7,969 nucleotides of DNA from Betaproteobacteria bacterium RIFCSPLOWO2_02_FULL_68_150 (GTDB lineage: Bacteria > Pseudomonadota > Gammaproteobacteria > Burkholderiales > SG8-39), in assembly GCA_001771975.1 (NCBI GenBank), contig MERE01000050.1, positions 1 to 7,969 on the forward strand. The letters are read 5' to 3'. Shown one piece after another: positions 1 through 5,685 of this stretch. The notes below the pieces were generated by a model. That model did no database searches and had not been told where the DNA came from. It was given only the letters and a program-made list of their open reading frames with translations. A program made the position numbers and the translations under genes. Every line of letters begins with the position of its first letter. Positions within the stretch are counted from its first letter, which is position 1.

Positions 1-776
1 GGAATGAACTCCAGGTGGGTCTGCGTGCCATGCAGCCAACCCTTGCCGGTGATCCCTCCGGAGCCGACCGCGATGGTCGACTGGATGATGTGATAGCCGG
101 CACCGAGCGGGTCCTGCGTCGGGTCAAGCAGCGTGAGGATGCGCTTGCGCTGGTAGTCATGCAGCAGGCCCCAGAGCGGCGCCAGTCCGATGAGACCCAG
201 TACGCCGAGCCCGACCAGCAGCTTCCAGCCGACGCCGGCGAAGAATATGACGTAGAAGCCCGCGGCCGCGACCAGCACCGCGGTACCGAGGTCGGGCTGG
301 CGCGCGATCAGCACCACCGGCAACGCCAGCAATAGCACGCCGACAGCGAAATCGCGCGTCCGCAGGCCCGCCTCATTGCGGTGGAAATACCACGCCAGCA
401 TCAGCGGCAGCGCGAGCTTCATCATCTCGGAGGGCTGAAAGCGCGTCACGCCGATGTGCAGCCAGCGGCGCGCGCCGTTGACCACATCGCCGAAGAGCGC
501 CACCCCAAGCAGCAGCAGCACACCGAACACATAGACCGGCGGCGCAAAGCGCAGCAGCGCCTGAGGCGGGATGCGAGCCGCCACCCACATCGCGCCGAGA
601 GCGACGGCGAGGTTGGCCAGCTGGCCGGTAACGCGCCCCGGTTGATCGTAGCTCGCCGAGAACAGGGTCAGCAGCCCGAGCGCGGCGAGCAAGAGCGCGA
701 GCGTGAGCAGCGTGCCATCGACGCCGTCGCCAAGCCGGGCCGCGATGCCGCGCAGCGAAACCCGGGTGAGCTCCAT
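1..776 (-). CDS. rodA: RodA, SEDS peptidoglycan glycosyltransferase of the elongasome (3' end outside the window)
   Basis: RodA is the inner-membrane SEDS-family polymerase that joins lipid II into glycan strands during side-wall growth, working with PBP2. The window holds the first 258 codons and stops inside the gene; E. coli RodA is about 370 residues, so roughly the last third is missing. I translated it from the reverse strand. Hydrophobic stretches that look like membrane segments lie near residues 21-41, 51-68, 80-96, 143-158, 164-181 and 185-205. Family motifs are visible: GARRWLHIGVTRFQPSEMMK (101-120), ARQPDLGTA (158-166), and GKGWLHGTQTHLEFI (244-258) just before the cut. The conserved PEQHTDF-type segment, which carries the essential Asp known from E. 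coli RodA, would lie immediately outside. The ATG start shares its A with the TGA stop of mrdA (TGATG) and is preceded by a strong ribosome binding site, so translation is probably coupled to PBP2. FtsW is the main alternative, but the operon and motifs favour RodA. Confidence 0.96.
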   Translation of the reverse strand, partial: MELTRVSLRGIAARLGDGVDGTLLTLALLLAALGLLTLFSASYDQPGRVTGQLANLAVALGAMWVAARIPPQALLRFAPPVYVFGVLLLLGVALFGDVVNGARRWLHIGVTRFQPSEMMKLALPLMLAWYFHRNEAGLRTRDFAVGVLLLALPVVLIARQPDLGTAVLVAAAGFYVIFFAGVGWKLLVGLGVLGLIGLAPLWGLLHDYQRKRILTLLDPTQDPLGAGYHIIQSTIAVGSGGITGKGWLHGTQTHLEFI

Positions 777-2686
777 CAGTCGCCTTCCTCGTTCTCGGGT
801 TCCTCGCTCGATGGGGGTTTGTCGAGCGCCGCCGGCAGCCTGCCGAGCAGGTAGTAGTCGAGTACCGCGCGCGCGATCGGCGCCGCGGTCCGCGCACCGA
901 AGCCGCCGTTCTCGACCAGCACCGCGAGCGCGATCCTCGGGTTCTCGACCGGCGCGAAGGCGATGAACAGCGAATGGTCGCGCAGGCGCTCGCTCACGCG
1001 CCGCTCGTCGTACTTCTCGTTCTGCTTCAAGCCGATCACCTGCGCGGTTCCGGTCTTGCCCGCACTGGTGTATTGCGCGCCGGCGAAGACGCGCGCTCCG
1101 GTGCCCTCCCGATTGACTCCGGCCATGGCGCGTCTGACGAACTCGAGGTTCTCGGTGCGCAGCGGCAGCTGCCTGACGAGCACCGGCTCGATGGCGCGGC
1201 GCGCGCCCGAGCGCTGATCGTCGATGTGACTCACCAGGTGCGGCCGATACATGGCGCCCAGATTCGCCAGCGTGGCCACCGCGAGCGCCATTTGCGCCGG
1301 CGTATACGCGTTGTAGCCCTGGCCGATGCCGATCGAGATCGTTTCACCCGCATACCACTTTTGCTGTTCCGGGCGACGAAAGCGCGCCATCTTCCACTCC
1401 GGCGAGGGCAGCACGCCGGTCGCTTCGCCCTCGAGGTCGATCCCGGTGCGCGCGCCGAAGCCGAAGTGCTGCATGAATCCGGCGATCGCGTTGATGCCGA
1501 GGTCGTTGGCGAGCTGATAGTAGAAAGTGTCGGAAGACACGACGATCGACTTGTACAGGTCGACCGTGCCGTGGCCGCCCGGCTTCGAATCGCGAAAGCG
1601 CCGCTCGCCGAACACGAAGTAGCCCGGATCGTGGATCACGCTGCGCGGCGTGCGCTTGCCCAGTTCGAGCGCGGCGAGCGCCATGTAGGGCTTGAACGTC
1701 GAGCCTGGCGGATACAGGCCCGCGATGGCGCGGTTGTTGAGCGGCCGGTCGGGCGAATTGTTGAGCGCCTCCCAGTTGGCCGGATCGATGCCGTCGACGA
1801 ACAGGTTCGGATCGAAGCCCGGCCGCGAGACGAACGCCAGCACGGCTCCGCTCCGGGGCTCGAGCGCCACCAACGCGCCGCGACGTTCGCCGAAGAGCCT
1901 CTCGACGAGCTGCTGCAGCCGGATGTCAAGCGTGAGCGTGATGTTGTTGCCGGGTTGCGCCGGCGTGCGCGCCAGCGTGCGCAGGCCGCGCCCGCCGGCG
2001 TCGATCTCGACCTGCTCGACGCCGGCCATGCCGTGCAGCTCGTGCTGGTAGCTCGCCTCGATTCCGGCCTTGCCGATGAAATCGGTGCCGCGGTAGTTGG
2101 CTTCGACGCCGAGTTCCTCGAGCTTTTCCCGGTCGCGCGTGCTGATGCGCCCGATGTGGCCGAGCACGTGCGAAGCGCTCTCGCCCAGCGGATACTGGCG
2201 AAACAGCCGCGCCTTGATATCGACGCCCGGAAAGCGGTAGCGGTTGGCGGCGAAGCGCGCCACCTCCTCGTCCGACAACCGCGTGCGGATCGGCAGGCTC
2301 TCCGCGTTCCGGGTCTCGGCGAGCAGCTTGCGCAAACGGCTGCGGTCCTTCGGCTGCACCTCGATCAGCTGTGCCACCTCGGCGACGGTGCGCTCCAGGT
2401 TGCGCACTTTCGCGGGGAAGACCTCCAGCGTATAGGCGGAATAGTTGCGCGCCAGCACGACGCCGTTGCGGTCCAGGATGAGGCCTCGGTTGGGCGCCAC
2501 CGGCACCACCGAGATGCGGTTGTCCTCGGCCTTCGAGACGTAGGCGCCGTGTTGCACCACCTGCAGGTAGAAAAAGCGCGCGAACAGCAGCGCGAACGCC
2601 ACCAGCACCGCGGCACCGGCGAAGCCGATGCGCAGCTGGAAATAGTAAAGCTCGCGCTCGTGGTCGCGCAGTTGGGCAAGTCTCAT
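776..2686 (-). CDS. mrdA: Penicillin-binding protein 2, elongation-specific D,D-transpeptidase
   Basis: PBP2 cross-links the new side-wall peptidoglycan made by its partner RodA; it is a class B PBP anchored in the inner membrane with its catalytic domain in the periplasm. The product is 636 residues (E. coli PBP2 is 633). A cytoplasmic N-terminus is followed by one membrane anchor at about residues 20-43. The pedestal/dimerisation part starts with NRGLILDRNG (66-75) and includes RQYPLGESASHVLGHIG (163-179). The transpeptidase domain carries all three active-site motifs: STFK with nucleophile Ser329 (329-332), SSD (384-386, the form usual for PBP2) and KTGT (544-547). The tail after about residue 622 is acidic and rich in Glu. 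The open frame extends upstream to 3106, but those extra 140 codons are a shadow of mreD. The ATG at 2686 starts MRLAQLRDHERE, fits the family length and overlaps the mreD stop as ATGA. No clear Shine-Dalgarno precedes it, so coupling to mreD is likely. Confidence 0.97.
   Translation of the reverse strand: MRLAQLRDHERELYYFQLRIGFAGAAVLVAFALLFARFFYLQVVQHGAYVSKAEDNRISVVPVAPNRGLILDRNGVVLARNYSAYTLEVFPAKVRNLERTVAEVAQLIEVQPKDRSRLRKLLAETRNAESLPIRTRLSDEEVARFAANRYRFPGVDIKARLFRQYPLGESASHVLGHIGRISTRDREKLEELGVEANYRGTDFIGKAGIEASYQHELHGMAGVEQVEIDAGGRGLRTLARTPAQPGNNITLTLDIRLQQLVERLFGERRGALVALEPRSGAVLAFVSRPGFDPNLFVDGIDPANWEALNNSPDRPLNNRAIAGLYPPGSTFKPYMALAALELGKRTPRSVIHDPGYFVFGERRFRDSKPGGHGTVDLYKSIVVSSDTFYYQLANDLGINAIAGFMQHFGFGARTGIDLEGEATGVLPSPEWKMARFRRPEQQKWYAGETISIGIGQGYNAYTPAQMALAVATLANLGAMYRPHLVSHIDDQRSGARRAIEPVLVRQLPLRTENLEFVRRAMAGVNREGTGARVFAGAQYTSAGKTGTAQVIGLKQNEKYDERRVSERLRDHSLFIAFAPVENPRIALAVLVENGGFGARTAAPIARAVLDYYLLGRLPAALDKPPSSEEPENEEGD
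783..790 (-). promoter_or_regulatory. Ribosome binding site of rodA
   Basis: The minus strand reads GAGGAAGG here, six bases before the rodA ATG and inside the last codons of mrdA. It is the strongest Shine-Dalgarno match of the five minus-strand genes. It supports the ATG at 776 as the start and suggests RodA is also initiated directly, not only by coupling to PBP2. Confidence 0.75.
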
Positions 2687-3201
2687 ATCGGCCGCGTTTC
2701 GTCGACTTCGATCGGGCGGCGCTGCGGCGCCAGCAGCACGAAGCTCACCACCGGCCAGAGCGCCGCGCCGAGCAGCGGAGAGACGATCAGCATCCAGCCG
2801 GGAAAGTCGGCGCCCGCAGCGAGTCGCACCGCGAGCGCCACACCCTGCGCAACCAGCAGCAGCGCGGCGACGTGCAACGCCTGGCCCCAGACCGAAAACC
2901 ACAGCACGCGGCGCGAAAGCGTAATCGCCGAGAAAGCCAGCAGCGAGTAGGCGAGCGCGTGTTGGCCAAGCAGCACCCCGCTGCCCGCATCGGTGAGCAG
3001 GCCAAGCAGCCAGCCGGCGCCCAATCCCACCAGGCGGGGCTGCCGCAGGCACCAGAAGGCAAGCGCCAGGGCGACGAAATCCGGCGCCAATCCAACCGGC
3101 TGCCACGGCACGAAGTTGAGCAGCAGCGCTGCGGCGAACGAGCCGACGATCCAGCTCACGCGAACCGGCAGCAGGATCCGTTGCCGCCTCTCAGGCACCA
3201 T
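2683..3201 (-). CDS. mreD: MreD, membrane protein of the rod-shape complex
   Basis: MreD is a small integral inner-membrane protein that works with MreC to link MreB filaments to the RodA-PBP2 synthase; no enzymatic activity is known. The product is 172 residues (E. coli MreD is 162). It is very hydrophobic, with about five or six membrane segments near residues 14-31, 37-52, 57-72, 80-95, 103-126 and 135-158. The family signature LLTDAGSGVLLGQHALAY lies at 68-85. Both ends are charged: a basic start (PERRQR) and a polar C-terminus. The ATG at 3201 lies 11 bases inside the end of mreC and has a Shine-Dalgarno match six bases upstream. The gene's stop overlaps the mrdA start by four bases. Confidence 0.95.
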   Translation of the reverse strand: MVPERRQRILLPVRVSWIVGSFAAALLLNFVPWQPVGLAPDFVALALAFWCLRQPRLVGLGAGWLLGLLTDAGSGVLLGQHALAYSLLAFSAITLSRRVLWFSVWGQALHVAALLLVAQGVALAVRLAAGADFPGWMLIVSPLLGAALWPVVSFVLLAPQRRPIEVDETRPI

Positions 3202-4123
3202 CGGCTGCCTTCTTGCGGGCGCGGCGCACCTTGCCGGTGCGCGTGTCGCGTTCGCTTCCCGTGGTCGCCTCCTCGGGGTAGGGCGCGGCGCGTGCCTCGG
3301 CGCTCAGCACCAGCACGAAGCGGCCCCGTTCGACGCCCGCAGCGGGCTGGCACAGGATGCGGGCGAACGAATTGGCGGCATCGCGCTCGATGCGCGTCAC
3401 GCTGGCCACCGCCAGACCCGGTGGGTAGACGCCGTCGAGGCCGGAGGTGACCAGGCGGTCGCCGGCTTCGATCTCCGCGTTGGCCGCCATGAAGCGCAAC
3501 TCGAGCATGCCGGAGACGCCGCTGCCGAAGGCGACCGCGCGCAAGCCGTTGCGCGCGACCTGCACCGGAATCGCCTGGTCCTTGTCAACCAGCAGCGTCA
3601 CTTCCGAGGCGCCGGAGTACGTGCGCGTCACCTGCCCGACGACGCCGATCTCGTCGACCACCGGCGAGCCGGCGCGCACTCCGTGCTGGGTACCGCGATC
3701 GATGATCACCCGGCGCGCGTACGGATCGCGCGCGCTGTACAGGATCTCCGCCGCCGTGCCCCGGTCGCCGCGCCGTTCGGCGGCGCCCGCGAGGCGCCTG
3801 AGCTGCTCGCTTCCCGCGAGGGCTGCCTGGAGGCGTTGCACCGACAGCGAGGCTTCCACCAGTTGCCGGCGCAGCGCTGCGTTCTCGTCCTGCAACTGCG
3901 TTTGGCTGGAGAAATACCCGGCGATGCGCCCGGCAAGCTCGCCCGGCAGCGCGGCGAACTCCTGCAGCGGCTGCGCCGCCAGCATCAGCGCCTGGCGCAG
4001 TCCGTCGGCGTAGCGGAAACGCGCGTCGAGAACCAGCAGCGCGACCGACAGCGAAGCGAAAAACGCAAGCCGCACCAGCGGCGCGGGGCCGCGCTTGAAA
4101 AACGGCGGTGGCGTGTGCTCCAC
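3191..4123 (-). CDS. mreC: MreC, periplasmic scaffold of the rod-shape complex
   Basis: MreC is a bitopic inner-membrane protein whose periplasmic part dimerises and activates PBP2-RodA; it connects the synthase to MreD and MreB. The product is 310 residues, shorter than E. coli MreC (367). A short cytoplasmic N-terminus (EHTPPPFFKRGP) leads to one membrane segment at about 17-33. A coiled-coil-like stretch runs from about 70 to 115, containing QLQDENAALRRQLVEASLSV (76-95). The MreC beta-barrel domains follow at roughly 120-275, with IIDRGTQHGVRAGSPVV (140-156), VTSGLDGVYPPGLAV (225-239) and the closing RGRFVLVL (267-274). The last 20 residues are strongly basic (TGKVRRARKK) and probably disordered. 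The start is GTG at 4123: going upstream in frame, no other ATG, GTG or TTG occurs before a TGA. I see no good Shine-Dalgarno before it, although the N-terminus fits the family. It is separated from mreB by 100 bases. Confidence 0.95.
   Translation of the reverse strand: MEHTPPPFFKRGPAPLVRLAFFASLSVALLVLDARFRYADGLRQALMLAAQPLQEFAALPGELAGRIAGYFSSQTQLQDENAALRRQLVEASLSVQRLQAALAGSEQLRRLAGAAERRGDRGTAAEILYSARDPYARRVIIDRGTQHGVRAGSPVVDEIGVVGQVTRTYSGASEVTLLVDKDQAIPVQVARNGLRAVAFGSGVSGMLELRFMAANAEIEAGDRLVTSGLDGVYPPGLAVASVTRIERDAANSFARILCQPAAGVERGRFVLVLSAEARAAPYPEEATTGSERDTRTGKVRRARKKAADGA
3208..3214 (-). promoter_or_regulatory. Ribosome binding site of mreD
   Basis: The minus strand reads AAGAAGG here, six bases before the mreD ATG. 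It lies inside the lysine-rich last codons of mreC, so the basic MreC tail and the mreD translation signal share the same bases. It supports the overlapping start at 3201 over a later one. Confidence 0.6.
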
Positions 4124-4148
4124 GTCAGCGGCCGGTGAAAGCGCGAGG

Positions 4149-4170
4149 CCGCGAAAACGAATTCCCGCGG
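4149..4170 (-). other. Hairpin in the mreB-mreC intergenic transcript
   Basis: In the RNA of the minus strand the segment can fold into a nine-base-pair stem (CCGCGGGAA against TTTTCGCGG, with two G-U wobbles) closed by a TTCG loop. It lies in the 100-base gap between the mreB stop and the mreC start, 25 bases before the GTG. There is no T-run after it, so it is not a standard intrinsic terminator. It could be an RNA-processing or stabilising element that sets MreB output above that of MreCD, or chance in GC-rich sequence. The fold is read directly; the role is inference. Confidence 0.4.
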
Positions 4171-4223
4171 AGGCGGCTGCGACCGCTCACGCCATCACTC
4201 ACTCGCTTCCGGAGGGCGGGGTG

Positions 4224-5267
4224 CTATTCGCTGGTGAAGATCGGCCCGAAGTGCTCCATCTTCTCGAGCGCCTTGCCCGAGCCGCGCACCACGCAGGTGA
4301 GCGGATCTTCGGCCGCGACCACCGGCAGCCCCGTCTCCTCCATCAGCAGGCGGTCGAGATCGCGCAGCAAGGCGCCGCCTCCGGTAATCACCATGCCCTT
4401 TTCCGCGATATCGGCGCCCAGCTCCGGCGGCGTCTGCTCCAGTGCGGACTTGACGGCCGACACGATCTGGTTGAGCGGTTCGGTGAGCGCCTCGAGGATT
4501 TCGTTCGAACTGATAGTGAAGCTGCGCGGGATGCCCTCGGCGAGGTTGCGGCCCTTGACTTCCATCTCGCGCACCTCGCTCCCCGGGAACGCCGAGCCGA
4601 TGCCCTTCTTGATGTTTTCCGCGGTGGCCTCGCCGATCAGCATGCCGTAATTGCGACGGATGTAGTTGATGATCGCTTCGTCGAACTTGTCGCCGCCGAC
4701 GCGCACCGAGCCCGAGTACACCATCCCGCCCAACGAGATGACGCCGACTTCCGTGGTGCCGCCGCCGACATCGACCACCATCGAGCCGGTGGCTTCCGCG
4801 ACCGGCAGATCGGCGCCGATCGCCGCCGCCATCGGTTCCTCGATCAGAAACACCTGGCCCGAGCCGGCGCCGATCGCCGATTCGCGGATCGCGCGGCGTT
4901 CGACCTGGGTCGAGCCGCAGGGCACGCAGATGATGATGCGCGGACTCGGCGAGAACAGTTTGTTGTCGTGCACCTTCTTGATGAACAGCTTCAGCATCTG
5001 CTCGGTGATCGTGAAGTCGGCGATCACGCCGTCCTTCATCGGCCGGATGGCGGTGATGTTGCCCGGCGTCTTGCCGAGCATCTGTTTCGCTTCCCTGCCG
5101 ACCGCCTGGATCGTCTTCTTGCTGTTCGGGCCGCCTTCCTGCCGGATGGCGACGACCGAGGGTTCATCGAGCACGATTCCCTTGCCGCGCACATAGATCA
5201 GGGTGTTCGCGGTGCCAAGGTCGATCGCGAGGTCGTTGGAAAAATAGCTTCTGAGAAAACCGAGCAT
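4224..5267 (-). CDS. mreB: MreB, actin-like rod-shape cytoskeletal protein
   Basis: MreB is a bacterial actin that binds ATP, polymerises into antiparallel double filaments on the inner face of the membrane, and steers the elongasome around the cell. The product is 347 residues, the same length as E. coli MreB, and highly similar along its length. An amphipathic N-terminal membrane-binding helix (MLGFLRSYFS) precedes the phosphate-1 loop DLGTANTLIY (16-25). The phosphate-2 loop is VDVGGGTTEV (165-174) and the adenosine-binding segment is ITGGGALLRDLD (294-305). Glu143 lies in LIEEPMAAAIG (141-151), the region holding the ATPase-linked Glu in known MreBs. The open frame continues upstream to a TTG at 5318, but the added 17 residues match nothing in the family; the ATG at 5267 gives the conserved N-terminus. 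No clear Shine-Dalgarno is visible. It is the first gene of the minus-strand operon, divergent from gatC. Confidence 0.98.
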   Translation of the reverse strand: MLGFLRSYFSNDLAIDLGTANTLIYVRGKGIVLDEPSVVAIRQEGGPNSKKTIQAVGREAKQMLGKTPGNITAIRPMKDGVIADFTITEQMLKLFIKKVHDNKLFSPSPRIIICVPCGSTQVERRAIRESAIGAGSGQVFLIEEPMAAAIGADLPVAEATGSMVVDVGGGTTEVGVISLGGMVYSGSVRVGGDKFDEAIINYIRRNYGMLIGEATAENIKKGIGSAFPGSEVREMEVKGRNLAEGIPRSFTISSNEILEALTEPLNQIVSAVKSALEQTPPELGADIAEKGMVITGGGALLRDLDRLLMEETGLPVVAAEDPLTCVVRGSGKALEKMEHFGPIFTSE

Positions 5268-5290
5268 GGGTGCGTTTGTGCTGTGCGTGA

Positions 5291-5318
5291 AGTATGCGCG
5301 CCAAAGGCATGGCGCCAA
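5291..5318 (-). promoter_or_regulatory. Possible mreB promoter
   Basis: On the minus strand, TTGGCG (5318-5313) and CATACT (5296-5291) sit 16 bases apart, each matching four of six sigma-70 consensus bases. This would start transcription near 5284 and give a leader of under 20 bases before mreB. The match is weak and was picked from a short region, so it is a candidate only. It overlaps the direct repeats and the -35 zone of the opposing gatC promoter. Confidence 0.25.
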
Positions 5319-5322
5319 AGGC
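5298..5322. repeat. 11-base direct repeat in the mreB-gatC divergent promoter region
   Basis: The sequence GCGCCAAAGGC occurs at 5298-5308 and again, identical, at 5312-5322, separated by three bases (14 bases start to start). Each copy contains the small dyad GCC-AAA-GGC. The second copy ends two bases before the gatC TATAAT box and covers the candidate mreB -35; the first covers the position of the gatC -35. The location suggests an operator or activator site. The 14-base spacing is not a whole helical turn, which weakens a simple side-by-side binding model. The repeat is seen directly; the function is inferred. Confidence 0.6.
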
Positions 5323-5324
5323 CC

Positions 5325-5330
5325 TATAAT
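5325..5330 (+). promoter_or_regulatory. Likely -10 box of the gatCAB promoter
   Basis: A perfect TATAAT lies 54 bases before the gatC ATG, in the only intergenic region ahead of the operon. A start near 5337 would give a leader of about 48 bases. The -35 position at 17-base spacing reads CAAAGG, a poor match, and there is no extended -10 TG. If real, the promoter probably needs an activator or upstream help, for which the overlapping direct repeats are candidates. Confidence 0.5.
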
Positions 5331-5343
5331 GGCGAAATATTAC

Positions 5344-5372
5344 TCCCCTTTTTTTGCGCCGCGGGGGTTTTT
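5344..5372 (+). promoter_or_regulatory. Terminator-like element in the gatC leader
   Basis: The leader reads TCCCC, seven T, GCGCCGC, GGGGG, five T. TCCCC (5344-5348) can pair with GGGGG (5363-5367), including one G-U pair, around a 14-base loop, and a five-T tract follows directly. This has the order of parts of an intrinsic terminator or attenuator between the proposed start point and gatC. The stem is only four to five pairs with a large loop, so it may be weak or accidental. No leader peptide or antiterminator fold is obvious. Confidence 0.3.
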
Positions 5373-5384
5373 CCGTATTGCAGC

Positions 5385-5684
5385 ATGCCCCTTTCCCCTG
5401 AACAGATCCAGCGCTTGGCCCGGCTTGCACGGGTGGCGGTGAGCCCGGAGGAGAGCTCCGCCGTGCGCGAGCAGCTGAACCGGGTACTGAAACTGATCGA
5501 CGAGCTGCGGGCGGTCGATACGACCGGCATCGAACCGATGTCGCACCCGGTTGCCGAGCTGATCCCGGCGGGGCAGCGGCTGCGCGACGACGAGGTGACC
5601 GAGTCCGACTGCCATGCCGAGTATCAGTCGGTGGCGCCCGCCGTGGAACGCGGTCTGTACCTGGTGCCGAAGGTGATCGAGTAG
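5385..5684 (+). CDS. gatC: GatC, small subunit of the tRNA-dependent amidotransferase
   Basis: GatC is the small subunit of GatCAB, the cytoplasmic enzyme that amidates Glu-tRNA(Gln) or Asp-tRNA(Asn); it wraps around the GatA-GatB interface and stabilises GatA. The product is 99 residues, normal for the family. The N-terminal helices MPLSPEQIQRLARLARVAVS (1-20) and REQLNRVLKLIDELRAVDT (28-46) are followed by the conserved GIEPMSHP (48-55), LRDDEVTES (66-74) and the closing ERGLYLVPKVIE (88-99). The ATG at 5385 gives the usual short N-terminus, but no good Shine-Dalgarno lies before it; the G-run at 5363-5367 is too far away. The same frame stays open for 430 codons upstream, which is a shadow of mreB. 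It is the first gene of gatCAB, and the gatA start follows its stop by one base. Confidence 0.95.
   Translation: MPLSPEQIQRLARLARVAVSPEESSAVREQLNRVLKLIDELRAVDTTGIEPMSHPVAELIPAGQRLRDDEVTESDCHAEYQSVAPAVERGLYLVPKVIE
5670..5676 (+). promoter_or_regulatory. Ribosome binding site of gatA, deciding its TTG start
   Basis: AAGGTGA sits nine bases before the TTG at 5686, inside the last codons of gatC. In the gatA frame a TGA lies at 5674-5676 and no ATG, GTG or other TTG occurs between it and 5686, so this site and the reading frame together fix the unusual start. Confidence 0.7.
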
Positions 5685-5685
5685 C

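Noticed and set aside
974..2950. 658-codon open frame on the plus strand opposite mrdA and mreD
   Set aside because: It lies fully antisense to clearly identified genes, its product is low-complexity (rich in Arg, Ala, Gln, Asp and His) with no recognisable motif, and GC-rich codon use removes stops from this frame. The same applies to the plus-strand frames at 2993-4138 and 4095-5384.
2687..3106. N-terminal extension of the PBP2 frame by 140 codons
   Set aside because: The extension overlaps mreD in another frame, reads as Ala/Arg/Gly-rich shadow sequence, and would put about 140 residues before a membrane anchor that normally lies near the N-terminus.
4224..4226. Possible transcription terminator after mreB
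   Set aside because: The region after the mreB stop has no GC stem followed by a T-run; the nearby hairpin at 4149-4170 lacks the T-tract, and mreC continues on the same strand.
5268..5318. 17-codon upstream extension of mreB from a TTG
   Set aside because: It has no counterpart in MreB proteins, would displace the N-terminal membrane-binding helix, and runs through the candidate promoter region.
5309..5329. Tiny ATG frame (MAPKAL) on the plus strand, considered as a leader peptide for gatC
   Set aside because: It ends within the TATAAT box, so it lies upstream of the expected transcription start, and it has no ribosome binding site.
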